This document shows positions 18,701-25,603 of a stretch of DNA of 64,000 nucleotides, in pieces; position 1 is the stretch's first letter, and each line of letters starts with the position of its first letter. Source of the stretch: Halobaculum sp. MBLA0147. Lineage in GTDB: Archaea; Halobacteriota; Halobacteria; Halobacteriales; Haloferacaceae. The notes beneath the pieces are model-generated. The model was not told where the DNA came from and searched no databases. It was given only the letters and a program-made list of their open reading frames with translations. The stretch covers positions 1,984,001-2,048,000 of the forward strand of contig NZ_JBGKAD010000001.1 in the NCBI RefSeq assembly GCF_041361345.1, written 5' to 3'. The position numbers and the translations under genes were made by a program.

Positions 18701-19364
18701 GTTCCGTCGGCGGATCGTCGACGTCGTCCGGATCGGCGAAGGCACGCGCTCGGTCCCGACGGGCGACGAACGTCTTCGCCTCGACGTACAGCGGCCGGAC
18801 GAAGTGGTGCTGGAATCGGAGGCGGAGCCACTCGGCTGCCGGACCGAGACTCGACCGGTCGAACACCGCCGCCGCGGTGTCGTCGGCGAGGAGGCGCTCG
18901 CGAGCGAACGTCGCGACGGCCGCCGACAGTCGCCCGAACCAGCGGTCTCCGTCACCGGGGAGCGTCGTCGGCCCGGCGTCTGGCGTCTCTTCGTCGAGTC
19001 GCGTGGGCAGCGTCGCCGGATCGGTGTCGGCGACGTGTGCCGCGAGTGCCTCGACCGTCGCGATCCAGTCGGGGAGCGGTTCGTCCGGAGCCAGTCGTCG
19101 CCGCCGAATCCGGCGTCGACAGGTCGCCTCGTCGAGTCCGAGTCGATCGAGTCGCGTCTGGAACGCCGCCTCGCCACCCACCGACTCCCGCCACGCAGAC
19201 AGGGCCGCGTCGGCGTCTGGTCCGTCCGTCTCGGCGGGGACCGCGGCGTCCGGGTCGCGGAGTCGCGCCGCGAGCGACCGCGCTCGCCCGGCGAGGTCGC
19301 GTCGCGTCTCGTCGTCGAACACCGATGCCTCGTCCGTCGTCACGTCGTCACACGCTGTGTCCAT
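15795..19364 (-). CDS. lanM: Class II lanthionine synthetase (LanM), CCG-type zinc site
   Basis: A 1189-residue bifunctional enzyme that dehydrates Ser/Thr of a precursor peptide and adds Cys thiols to form (methyl)lanthionine rings. The N-terminal dehydratase domain keeps kinase-like motifs VVYKPRS (about 342-348), QSENLL and PVLVDAETLGHP (about 433-444). The C-terminal LanC-like cyclase has GFAHGLAGV and WCHGRTG. Its zinc ligands are Cys1055 and the pair Cys1100-Cys1101 in NLCCGTAG. That is the three-cysteine type known from promiscuous ProcM-like enzymes, rather than Cys-His. A Ser/Gly/Asp-rich insert with a repeated GDSPTADTS lies near residue 575. ATG 19442 would add 26 Arg-rich residues; 19364 gives an acidic start (MDTACDDVTT) and is preferred. 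No LanT transporter or protease is adjacent. Confidence 0.93.
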   Translation of the reverse strand: MDTACDDVTTDEASVFDDETRRDLAGRARSLAARLRDPDAAVPAETDGPDADAALSAWRESVGGEAAFQTRLDRLGLDEATCRRRIRRRRLAPDEPLPDWIATVEALAAHVADTDPATLPTRLDEETPDAGPTTLPGDGDRWFGRLSAAVATFARERLLADDTAAAVFDRSSLGPAAEWLRLRFQHHFVRPLYVEAKTFVARRDRARAFADPDDVDDPPTEHYEAFVADLFDGGFVDCCLEYPVMARLLATQVRQWCTQFRELATRIETDREALAETFGGTVEGDADGADGTGTEPGAEGAGDGDAFGRVLAVRPLADDTHHDGRAVTAVTFASGTDDASTVVYKPRSVEPEAAFAELLDRLDDTLPSPSFRTPTHRSRDGYGWVSWVDADECTDEAAVDRYYRRAGRLAAVAYLLEFTDCQSENLLVAGEHPVLVDAETLGHPHVRVGRRPRRRSMAPFETDSVLYTTLLPFDVANSAVGELSVATAGIGVSDEATVLSDVTEPRVRAHGTDVMRVDETPVTVESDTTLPTVDGEPRHPSDYLDALVDGFETAYDHLSAAHTGESVSGDSPTADTSSGRSGDSPTADTSDTASLSDLSEAVSGFDTRVLYRPTVRYASLLRSLSARDCLRSGARFGATVEELAAPLCDDCVDDPVPWGIYEAERRALWRLDPPRLTVPAGETTVHHDGEPLDASVDTAGVDRVRDRLAAACPADRREQVELLRASFGASPSDVSTRVRATDTEPRPVSDERLRETASRLFDRVLSAGTVGPDGVPHWSSPAPTGERDRLTLRPTDESLYAGRLGVAVFAAALARVRDDRRAETVATAALEPIRTRIGSEEVPPSVTDHGGTRGLGGVVYGLAVVGDLLDDATVIDDAIAAVDAVGLADHGALDTPTPGADAGEPRDGTLGGSADTADDGPLADTPLAAPESVDATDGLAGTLSGLLGLYERRSDPRVLAAARRCGEALLDRRVAAPDGTPVWDTGRGDRPLLGFAHGLAGVTYPLVRLSAATDDPRFRRAALPALRYESAAYDETAANWPDRRAVGSAFPDRWCHGRTGIGLARLAAARYADDEPVVRDATRAVEGSLGTGLAGVDNLCCGTAGRASLRLAAARADALPAATRGAADGTARRLLGGTLARADAVGAYSLPAETDAVTVPSLFDGLAGIGYAALRVTAPDTLPSLLSWA

Positions 19365-19479
19365 CGTCGAGAACTGTCGTCCGCGTCGCACCGCAGTGGC
19401 CCGCGGCGGGAGTGCCCCACCGGGGTGGCTCGCTCGCGTCACGTCCGCGTCGAGTGGTGGCTCGGTGTCGCGAGACCGC

Positions 19480-19632
19480 TCAGATGCAGCCCGTCGAGCA
19501 CAGCACCGTACAGCTCATCGACGGGTCTTCGATCGCCTTCATCTCGTCGTCCGTCTCGAAGTCCGCGTCGAACTGTGCTCGCAGGTCGGTCTCCGTCTCT
19601 GCCGTGTGTGCGGATGTCTGTCGTGCCGACAT
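19480..19632 (-). CDS. lanA: Lanthipeptide precursor peptide (LanA)
   Basis: A 50-residue peptide encoded just upstream of lanM on the same strand. Residues 1 to about 37 (MSARQTSAHTAETETDLRAQ and the following acidic stretch ending in MKAIEDP) form an acidic leader without cysteine. The last 13 residues, SMSCTVLCSTGCI, contain three Cys (41, 45, 49) and five Ser/Thr (38, 40, 42, 46, 47), enough for up to three rings. There is no classical GG cleavage site, so the leader/core boundary is uncertain. ATG 19632 has TATA-like CTTAACTA 24-31 nt upstream. The short frame fits a class II precursor, but product formation is inferred from position and composition. Confidence 0.82.
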   Translation of the reverse strand: MSARQTSAHTAETETDLRAQFDADFETDDEMKAIEDPSMSCTVLCSTGCI

Positions 19633-19655
19633 CGAGCTTACGGACGGGAGTGGGG

Positions 19656-19663
19656 TAGTTAAG
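19656..19663 (-). promoter_or_regulatory. TATA-like element of the lanthipeptide operon
   Basis: CTTAACTA on the minus strand lies 24-31 nt before the precursor ATG, within DNA that is much richer in A+T (19650-19735) than the flanking coding regions. It probably drives lanA and lanM together. Confidence 0.55.
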
Positions 19664-19808
19664 TCTTCACAGAAGGAACATACACAAGACAGAGAAAAAG
19701 ATCGGCTGGTGGGGTGTGGTCTTTTCTCGAAAGTGGTCGTATCTGGCGTGTCACCGGGTGGTTCCGAGATCTCGGCCGCGGTGCTCCGAGCCCGCGGCCG
19801 GGCGGGTG

Positions 19809-19940
19809 GGCTCGGTCTCACGACGGGTCCGTCTGGAACCGTGCTCCGTGCGGGGACTCGAGAATCGGTCACCGCATCCCAGGTGACCGTCTCCGTCGAC
19901 TCGCGATCACCCATACGACCCCCGGATCGACGGAGATCGA
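19809..19940 (-). repeat. Degenerate solo CRISPR repeat plus leader, matching array 1
   Basis: The last 24 bases of the repeat (19816-19839) match the array 1 repeat at 20 positions, ending exactly in GTCTGGAAC. The following about 95 bases align with the array 1 leader, sharing CGTGC at the junction, CATCCCA, TCCGTCGAC and GATCACCC or its close variant. Both copies have the same orientation relative to the lanthipeptide genes lying between them. It has no spacer, so it is a relic or a duplicated integration site. Confidence 0.8.
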
Positions 19941-20034
19941 CCCTACGAGCCCCCGGACGACCCGGGGGACGTTATCTACGACGATACTGGGGGCAGTAGC
20001 GTTTATACGACATCGGCCGTAGCGCCGTTCGACA

Positions 20035-20565
20035 GTGACACCGATCGGCGCGGCGGGACTGTACGAGTTGTTCTTCCTCGCGGCCAGCGCCGCGGTCGTG
20101 CTGCTCTCGTTGGCGGCCCACGTCGTCGGGCGACAGGTCGGCCACGCCAGAGCACTCGGTGGGACACTCGCCCTCGTCGGCGGATTCACGCTCGTCGGTG
20201 CCGTCGGTGGGTTGGGTCGCGGCGCGACACTCGTCGCGGTGGCGTTGGGGTGTGGGTTCCTCTACGTCCCGGCGGGCGTGGGGCTCGCCGTCGGCCACCT
20301 CGTCTCCGGGCGGTCCCTCGAGGCCGTCGCGCGGGTGTTCCCCGGGGCGTGGATGGCGGCACTCGTCGTGGCGCTGCTGTCGCAGGCCGCCGGCGCACAG
20401 CTCGGCACCGTCCTGGCCGGCACACCCGGGCTGTTCGGGCTCGACTGGTACGTCGGGTTCCTCGCGTACCTCGTCGGCGTCGGCGTCCTCGCCGGCCTCG
20501 CCGCCGTCCCGCTCGTCACCTCCAGCGCCGAGGGGATCGGCTTCTTCGAGGGACTCGGTACCTGA
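20035..20565 (+). CDS. Small integral membrane protein, unknown function
   Basis: A 176-residue GTG-start protein with about five hydrophobic helices (for example LYELFFLAASAAVVLLSLAA, GATLVAVALGCGFLYVPAGV and VGFLAYLVGVGVLAGLAAVP) and few charged residues. I see no cysteine or histidine motif and no family I can name. An AT-rich GTTTATACG lies 26-34 nt before the start. It may be unrelated to the lanthipeptide genes, which point the other way, though a divergent immunity or export membrane protein cannot be excluded. Confidence 0.65.
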   Translation: MTPIGAAGLYELFFLAASAAVVLLSLAAHVVGRQVGHARALGGTLALVGGFTLVGAVGGLGRGATLVAVALGCGFLYVPAGVGLAVGHLVSGRSLEAVARVFPGAWMAALVVALLSQAAGAQLGTVLAGTPGLFGLDWYVGFLAYLVGVGVLAGLAAVPLVTSSAEGIGFFEGLGT

Positions 20566-20568
20566 CGC

Positions 20569-20666
20569 GGGCGACCACGCGACACTCGACGCGGCCGTCG
20601 AGACGCGACACTCGACGTGGGCGACCACGCGACACTCGACGCGGCCGTCGAGACGCGACACTCGAC
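20569..20666. repeat. Two tandem copies of a 50-nt unit
   Basis: The unit starts GGGCGACCACGCGACACTCG and recurs with a 50-nt period (20569-20618, then 20619-20666). Each copy contains a smaller internal duplication of CGCGACACTCGAC. It lies between the stop of the membrane protein gene and the convergent deacylase-family gene. Confidence 0.85.
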
Positions 20667-20680
20667 CCGAGAGCGGGGCG

Positions 20681-21640
20681 CTACAGTTCGACGGCGACCC
20701 CGACGAGCGTCTGGCCGGCCGTCACCGTCGCCTCGCGGGCGATCGAGTAGACGACACCCGCACGCTCGGCGGTCGCCGTCTGGAGCGTCTCGTAGGTCGT
20801 CGGATCGAACACTTCCCCGACGCGGTCCCCCTCCGCCACGGTGTCACCGAGTTCCAAGTCGGGGTCGGGGCGGAACAGCCCGGAGTCGGCCGCCTGGACG
20901 CGTCCGAGGTGGTTGCGGGCGCGGGTGCCGTCCCACGCTGGCACGTCGCCGTCGTCGGCCAACACCCCGAGTTCGCGGAGCACGCGCTCCGTCCCGGCGA
21001 CGCCGGTCTCGATCGCCGCCTCGACGAGGTGTTTGTTGTGTGCCAGTTCGGGGGTGATCGCCGGGATTCCCTCGCGTGTGGCGGCGACGCGGAACTTCCC
21101 GCCGAAGTCGCGGGCGGCCCACTCCTCGTCGGCGTCCTCGCCGGCCGGTTCCGCCAACAGGAGGTCCGTCCCGAACGCCTCCGCCAACCGCCGGCAGTCG
21201 TCGTCACCCTGTCGGTAGACGGTGTGGGTGAGCATGTCCGGACTGCCGGTGTGGAGGTCGACGACGGCGTCGGCCTCGCCTGCGTACGCCCACAGCGCCG
21301 CGGCCATCCGCTCGTGGATCGTCCCCTCGTCGTCGCCCGGCCAACAGCGGTTCATGTTCGGGTTCACGGAGTCGAACCCCTCCGGCGTCGTGTAGCTCAC
21401 GCGGTCGAACGTGAGCGGGTCCGCGACCGGGACGACGACGACCGTCCCGTCGAGCGATGCCGCCGCGAGGCGGTCGTGGAGTCGTCGACACACCGCCGTC
21501 CCGTTGATCTCGCGGCCGTGCTGGGCCGCCTGGACGTACACCGTCGGCTCGCCGTCCCCGTACGTGTGGACCGTCGTCTCGACGGCGACCCCCGACGGGA
21601 GTCGTGCGAGCGTCACCTGCTCGGCGTCGTGTGTGGCCAT
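20681..21640 (-). CDS. Succinylglutamate desuccinylase/aspartoacylase-family metallohydrolase
   Basis: A 319-residue zinc carboxypeptidase-like protein of the AstE/AspA superfamily. Zinc ligands are visible in QHGREING (His and Glu) and in VVDLHTGS (His); substrate-binding motifs include NPNMNRCWPGDDEGT and ITPELAHNKHL. The C-terminal 80 residues form a beta domain (LFRPDPDLELGDTVAEGDRV) as in related haloarchaeal proteins. It should hydrolyse an N-acyl amino acid or a similar amide; the substrate is unknown. ATG 21640 gives the usual family start. Confidence 0.85.
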   Translation of the reverse strand: MATHDAEQVTLARLPSGVAVETTVHTYGDGEPTVYVQAAQHGREINGTAVCRRLHDRLAAASLDGTVVVVPVADPLTFDRVSYTTPEGFDSVNPNMNRCWPGDDEGTIHERMAAALWAYAGEADAVVDLHTGSPDMLTHTVYRQGDDDCRRLAEAFGTDLLLAEPAGEDADEEWAARDFGGKFRVAATREGIPAITPELAHNKHLVEAAIETGVAGTERVLRELGVLADDGDVPAWDGTRARNHLGRVQAADSGLFRPDPDLELGDTVAEGDRVGEVFDPTTYETLQTATAERAGVVYSIAREATVTAGQTLVGVAVEL

Positions 21641-21774
21641 ACCAGACCTGTGGGACGGCGGCGACTTGTACGGCGGGGCTCCAGCCACGGCCTCACCCGG
21701 AACCGAACGGGTGTGTACAGTGACGACACACACCGAACACAGAAGTGTGCCCCAGCGTGTCTGTGCGAACGCCG

Positions 21775-23694
21775 ATGGGGTGGACACTGACGGGGTACTC
21801 GGTAGCGGCGTTCGCGGCGGCGGGCCTCTCGGCCGTCCTCGGGGTCCTCGCGGCACGGACCCGACGTGAACCGTACACACGGACGTTCGTCGTGATGATG
21901 GGTGCACTCGCGTTGTGGGCGGGTGCCTACGGCGTCCAGTGGGGGTTCGCAGACGCGACGCGGCAGATCACGTGGTTCCGTGTCGGTATCGCCGTCGGTG
22001 CGGTCGTCCCGACGCTGTGGTTCCTGTACGCGTTGCAGTACGCGGGTGAGGGTGACCGACTCGACCGACGGTGGCTGGCGGTGTCGGCCGTCGAACCGAC
22101 GGTCGTGGCGCTGTTGGCCGTCACGGACGGCCGCCACGAACTACTGTTCGGTGCGCCGCGGATCGCCCCACTCGGCGAGTCGCTCCCCGTGTTCGGCTCC
22201 GCAGCGACGCTCGTGGCCGGTGGGACAGACACCCCGCCGTCGGTTGTCGTCGACGTGACGCTCGGGCCGGCGTTCTTCGTCCACGCGGCGTACTCGTACG
22301 TGCTGGTCGGGATCGGTGTCTTGCTCGTGGGGCGACTGATCCGGTCGCAGTCGTCGTTGCTGACGACACAGGCGTCGCTGTTGGCCGCCGGGGCGGTGCC
22401 GCCGTTGGTCGCGAACCTCTCGTACACGCTCGGTGTCAGTCCCGTCGCGAACCTCGACACGACACCGCTGGCGTTCACGCTCACGAGCACGGTCTGGGCA
22501 CTGGCGCTGTTCCAGTTCGACCTGCTCGACCGGGCGCCGGCCGCGCAGCGACGCGCGATGCGGGACGTGGGCGACGGGTTGATCGTCACGGACGAGCGGG
22601 GGACCGTCGTCGAGGTCAACGAGATCGTCCGTCGGGCGCTCGACCCGCCGCCGACGGTCGGCGAGTCCATCGACCCGTACCTCCCGAGCGAGGACGCCGA
22701 CGTGACGGCACTGGACGGGACACTCGCCTCGGCAGTGATCGAGAACCGGCGGCGGGTGTACGACCTCCGCGTGACGGCGTTGGACGACGAGCGAGGGCGG
22801 ACCGCCGGTCACGCGGTGATCGCACGCGACGTGACGGAGCGCCACGCCTCGCGCGAACGGCTGGAGGTCGCGAACCGCGTGCTCCGACACAACCTGAGCA
22901 ACGACATGAACCTCATCGTCGGTCACGCGCGGCGAATCGAGTCGACGGCGGTCGACGAGGCCGCCGTCGAGGCGGCACGGACGATCCGGACGACGGGGAC
23001 GGAACTCGTCGACGTGAGCGAGAAGGCCCGCGAGATGGTGTCGTTCGCGGAGTACCACGAGGACCCGGTCGCGATCGCGCTCGGACCACCGACGGAACGG
23101 GTCGTCGGGGAGTTCCGCGAGTCGCACCCAGACGCGACGGTCTCGGTGACTGTCCCGGCCGGCGTCCGGGCGGTCGTCGGCAGCGAGGCGGCCTACGAGA
23201 CCGCGCTGGCGAACCTCGTCGAGAACGCGGTCGAACACAACGACCGTGCGGAGCCGACGGTCGCGGTGGTGGCCGACGTGGACGACGACACCGTCCGGGT
23301 GTGTGTCCGCGACGACGGGCCGGGCATCCCGGAGATGGAGCGGCGCACACTGGAGGACGGCTCCGAGCGGCCGCTCCGACACGGGAGCGGGCTCGGACTG
23401 TGGCTCGCCCACTGGACGGTGACCGCAGTCGGCGGCTCGCTGGACGTGAGCGAGCGAGAGCCGCGCGGCAGCGAGGTGGCGCTGTGTCTCCCGCTCGGCG
23501 ACCACCCGGGGGACGAGACCGACACCGAGGCGACGAGTGTCGCCGCCGGGGACGACGACCACGGACGAGTCGACGACCGCGAACGAGCCGACGACGCCGA
23601 ACGAGTGGACGGCGAGTCGGCGACGAGCGCCGCGGCGACTACGGACGCCGACGGACTCGACGAGGACGCGTCTCCGGACACGGCGACGGACTGA
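21775..23694 (+). CDS. Membrane-bound sensor histidine kinase with 7TM-like N-terminus and PAS domain
   Basis: A 639-residue protein. Residues about 1-240 form seven hydrophobic helices of the type seen in histidine-kinase N-terminal 7TM regions (LTGYSVAAFAAAGLSAVLGV onward). A PAS-like segment (DGLIVTDERGTVVEVNEIV) follows. The kinase core has the phospho-acceptor His in VLRHNLSNDMN, the N-box NLVENAVEHN, DDGPGIP and GSGLGLW. The last about 60 residues are an acidic, repetitive Asp/Thr/Ala/Glu tail. It is expected to phosphorylate a response regulator encoded elsewhere. ATG 21775 is chosen because the hydrophobic domain begins immediately after it. Confidence 0.9.
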   Translation: MGWTLTGYSVAAFAAAGLSAVLGVLAARTRREPYTRTFVVMMGALALWAGAYGVQWGFADATRQITWFRVGIAVGAVVPTLWFLYALQYAGEGDRLDRRWLAVSAVEPTVVALLAVTDGRHELLFGAPRIAPLGESLPVFGSAATLVAGGTDTPPSVVVDVTLGPAFFVHAAYSYVLVGIGVLLVGRLIRSQSSLLTTQASLLAAGAVPPLVANLSYTLGVSPVANLDTTPLAFTLTSTVWALALFQFDLLDRAPAAQRRAMRDVGDGLIVTDERGTVVEVNEIVRRALDPPPTVGESIDPYLPSEDADVTALDGTLASAVIENRRRVYDLRVTALDDERGRTAGHAVIARDVTERHASRERLEVANRVLRHNLSNDMNLIVGHARRIESTAVDEAAVEAARTIRTTGTELVDVSEKAREMVSFAEYHEDPVAIALGPPTERVVGEFRESHPDATVSVTVPAGVRAVVGSEAAYETALANLVENAVEHNDRAEPTVAVVADVDDDTVRVCVRDDGPGIPEMERRTLEDGSERPLRHGSGLGLWLAHWTVTAVGGSLDVSEREPRGSEVALCLPLGDHPGDETDTEATSVAAGDDDHGRVDDRERADDAERVDGESATSAAATTDADGLDEDASPDTATD

Positions 23695-23849
23695 GCGTCG
23701 CGTCGTCCGGGGACTCACGGTCGCGTCCTCGGGGTACGCTCGTCGTCGTTCCGGCTGGGTGTCCTCGCCGCCGCGTGCGTCACGAGGTGTGTCGTCCGAG
23801 TGACTCGCGCGTCGCAACCCACTTGCCCACCTGTGGGCTACCGGAACGT

Positions 23850-24692
23850 ATGTCGACCGACCCGGGACCGTTGGCGGACCGCGAGTGGCGACTGCTCCGC
23901 GAGGAGTCGCGCGACGGGGCGACACAGATGGCACTCGACGAGGTCGCCGCGGAGACGGCCGCAGCCGGCGGGCCGCGGACGATCAGACTCTACCGCTGGG
24001 AGCCGTCGTGTCTCTCTCTGGGTCGCCACCAACACCCCGACACGGTCGACTGGGACGCCTGCGAGGCGGCGGGCGTCGACGTGACCCGGCGAGCGACAGG
24101 CGGCGGCGGGATCTACCACGACCACGACGGCGACGTGTCGTACTCCATCGTCGCACCGGCCGCGGAGCTACCGGACGACCTGATGGCGTCGTACCACCTC
24201 CTGTGCGAGCCAATCCTCGCCGCGTTGCGCGCGTTAGGTGTCGACGCCGACTACGTCGACGCCGAACGCCCGGCTCTCCACCAGCCGGCGTGTTACCTCC
24301 GGAAGCTGAACCCCGCCCACGACGTGGTCGCGGACGGCGGCGCCGGACGGAAACTCGCCGGCAACGCCCAGAACCGCCGCGGCGAGGCCGTCGTCCAACA
24401 CGGCTCGATCTCCGTCTCCGTCGACGCCGAGGCACACCTCGACTGTTTCGCCGCCCCCGAGACGACACCGGCCGCGTTCCGCGAGCGCGTCGGCGGGATC
24501 GACGAGCTGGTCGACACCGACCGCGACGAGGTGGTGACCACCTTAGAGGAGACCCTCGCGACGTGGGCCGGCGACCCGCCCGAGGAGACGTGGACGGACG
24601 CGGAACTACGCCGCGCCGAGGAGTTGGTCGCCGAGCGGTACGGCGACGACGAGGCGTGGGTTCGGGCCGATCCGCGCGAACTCGAGCGGTAG
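23850..24692 (+). CDS. lplA: Lipoate-protein ligase A family protein
   Basis: A 280-residue protein of the biotin/lipoate ligase fold. The start NMALDEVA-like pattern (TQMALDEVAAETAA), RLYRWEPSCLSLGRHQ, the conserved RRATGGGGIYHDHDGDVSYS, and KLAGNAQNRRGEAVVQHGSI with the catalytic-type Lys match LplA/LipM proteins. It attaches or transfers lipoyl or octanoyl groups to E2 or GcvH proteins. It includes an insert around CYLRKLNPAHDVV. Length fits. The open frame upstream is a shadow of the preceding gene's other frame. No lipoylated target is encoded nearby. Confidence 0.88.
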   Translation: MSTDPGPLADREWRLLREESRDGATQMALDEVAAETAAAGGPRTIRLYRWEPSCLSLGRHQHPDTVDWDACEAAGVDVTRRATGGGGIYHDHDGDVSYSIVAPAAELPDDLMASYHLLCEPILAALRALGVDADYVDAERPALHQPACYLRKLNPAHDVVADGGAGRKLAGNAQNRRGEAVVQHGSISVSVDAEAHLDCFAAPETTPAAFRERVGGIDELVDTDRDEVVTTLEETLATWAGDPPEETWTDAELRRAEELVAERYGDDEAWVRADPRELER

Positions 24693-24899
24693 GACACTCT
24701 GCGGGCACGTCGCCGTGTCTCCGCCGGGGGCGACGGTCCACTCGCGACGGACGACCCCCCGACGGACGGTGAGTCCGACGACTCGACGGGCGAGTGTCGG
24801 CCGCGTCGTGACCCCCTTCCCGTGCTCTCCGTACGCCTACGTTCCCCGTGGTAATCGGCGACAAGGTTATGTCCGGGTAGTGGTAAGTGAAGTCGTACC

Positions 24900-25070
24900 A
24901 TGTCGATGGGTGCCTACGACGAGGACGAACACGAGCGGCGGGCGGAGAAGACGCGTGTCGACGCCGACTTCGACGACGAGCGGGACGAGTACCGCGGCGA
25001 AGTGACGTTCGACGGCGACGACGACACGGAGGCGCTCCTCGATCAGTTCCACGAACTCAACGGCGAGTGA
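24900..25070 (+). CDS. Small acidic haloarchaeal protein (DUF5786-like)
   Basis: A 56-residue protein beginning MSMGAYDEDEHERRAEK and ending in LLDQFHELNGE. This start and length match my memory of the haloarchaeal DUF5786 family (MSMGAYDEDEHERRE...). More than a third of residues are acidic and there is no membrane segment or cysteine. A TATA-like AAGGTTATG lies 29-37 nt upstream, so it has its own promoter. Function is unknown. Confidence 0.85.
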   Translation: MSMGAYDEDEHERRAEKTRVDADFDDERDEYRGEVTFDGDDDTEALLDQFHELNGE

Positions 25071-25187
25071 GGCGACTCTCGCCGAGCGGTTGCCGAAGGT
25101 TCTCGTCCGGCAGCCACCGAGAGCTCTCGTCCGGCAACCTCCAGTAGGTCCCGTCGAGCGGTCGCCTCGCGGCAGTCTCCGCCCGTC

Positions 25188-25595
25188 TCAGGCGAGTACC
25201 GCCTCGAGGACGGAGACGCCGACCATCACGCCGACACCGAAGGCACAGATCCGCGTCATGGCGCGGCGACTCTTCCGTTCCGTCCAGTCGGTGTCCGTGT
25301 CGAGGTGTCGCTGTGCGGCCTCGATGCCGCGTCCAGAGAGGATCGACCCCGACCAGCCGAGCACGCCGAACCCGAGCGCCAGCGAGCCGACGGCGAACGT
25401 CGCCGCGAGCGCGTCCACGACGCCGCGTCCGGCACCGAAGACGAACACGGCCACGCCGAGCGGTGCCGCCGGGACGCCGACGACGAGCCCGCTCGCGAAC
25501 AGCCGGAGCCGACGGCGGACGGCCGTCCGGAGCGGTGGCAGATCCCCGCCGTCGCTCCCTGCGGGGTCGGAGACGGGAGTGTCGGAGCGAGACAC
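25188..25595 (-). CDS. Haloarchaeal membrane protein, unknown function
   Basis: A 135-residue protein with an acidic N-terminus (SDTPVSDPAGSDGGD) and three hydrophobic helices: LFASGLVVGVPAAPLGVAVFVF, VVDALAATFAVGSLALGFGV and ICAFGVGVMVGVSVLEAVLA. A basic loop (RRHLDTDTDWTERKSRR-like) separates the last two. I recognise no family. It ends the ABC importer gene cluster, 8 nt from the permease stop on the same strand, so it may be co-transcribed with it. Confidence 0.65.
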   Translation of the reverse strand: MSRSDTPVSDPAGSDGGDLPPLRTAVRRRLRLFASGLVVGVPAAPLGVAVFVFGAGRGVVDALAATFAVGSLALGFGVLGWSGSILSGRGIEAAQRHLDTDTDWTERKSRRAMTRICAFGVGVMVGVSVLEAVLA

Positions 25596-25603
25596 GGTCG
25601 TGA

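Larger units (their letters stand above)
19633..20034. other. 402-nt intergenic region holding the lan promoter and a CRISPR leader relic
   Basis: No gene is supported here. From left to right it contains the lanA promoter, an AT-rich stretch, a degenerate CRISPR repeat (19809-19839), a copy of the array 1 leader (19840-19940), and GC-rich DNA with CCCGGGGG. An AT-rich element GTTTATACG (about 20001-20009) before the GTG start at 20035 completes it. Confidence 0.6.

Noticed and set aside
20159-21790. Long plus-strand frames across the deacylase gene
   Set aside because: They are mirror frames caused by high GC; they lack acidic composition and family similarity, whereas the minus-strand zinc hydrolase has clear motifs.
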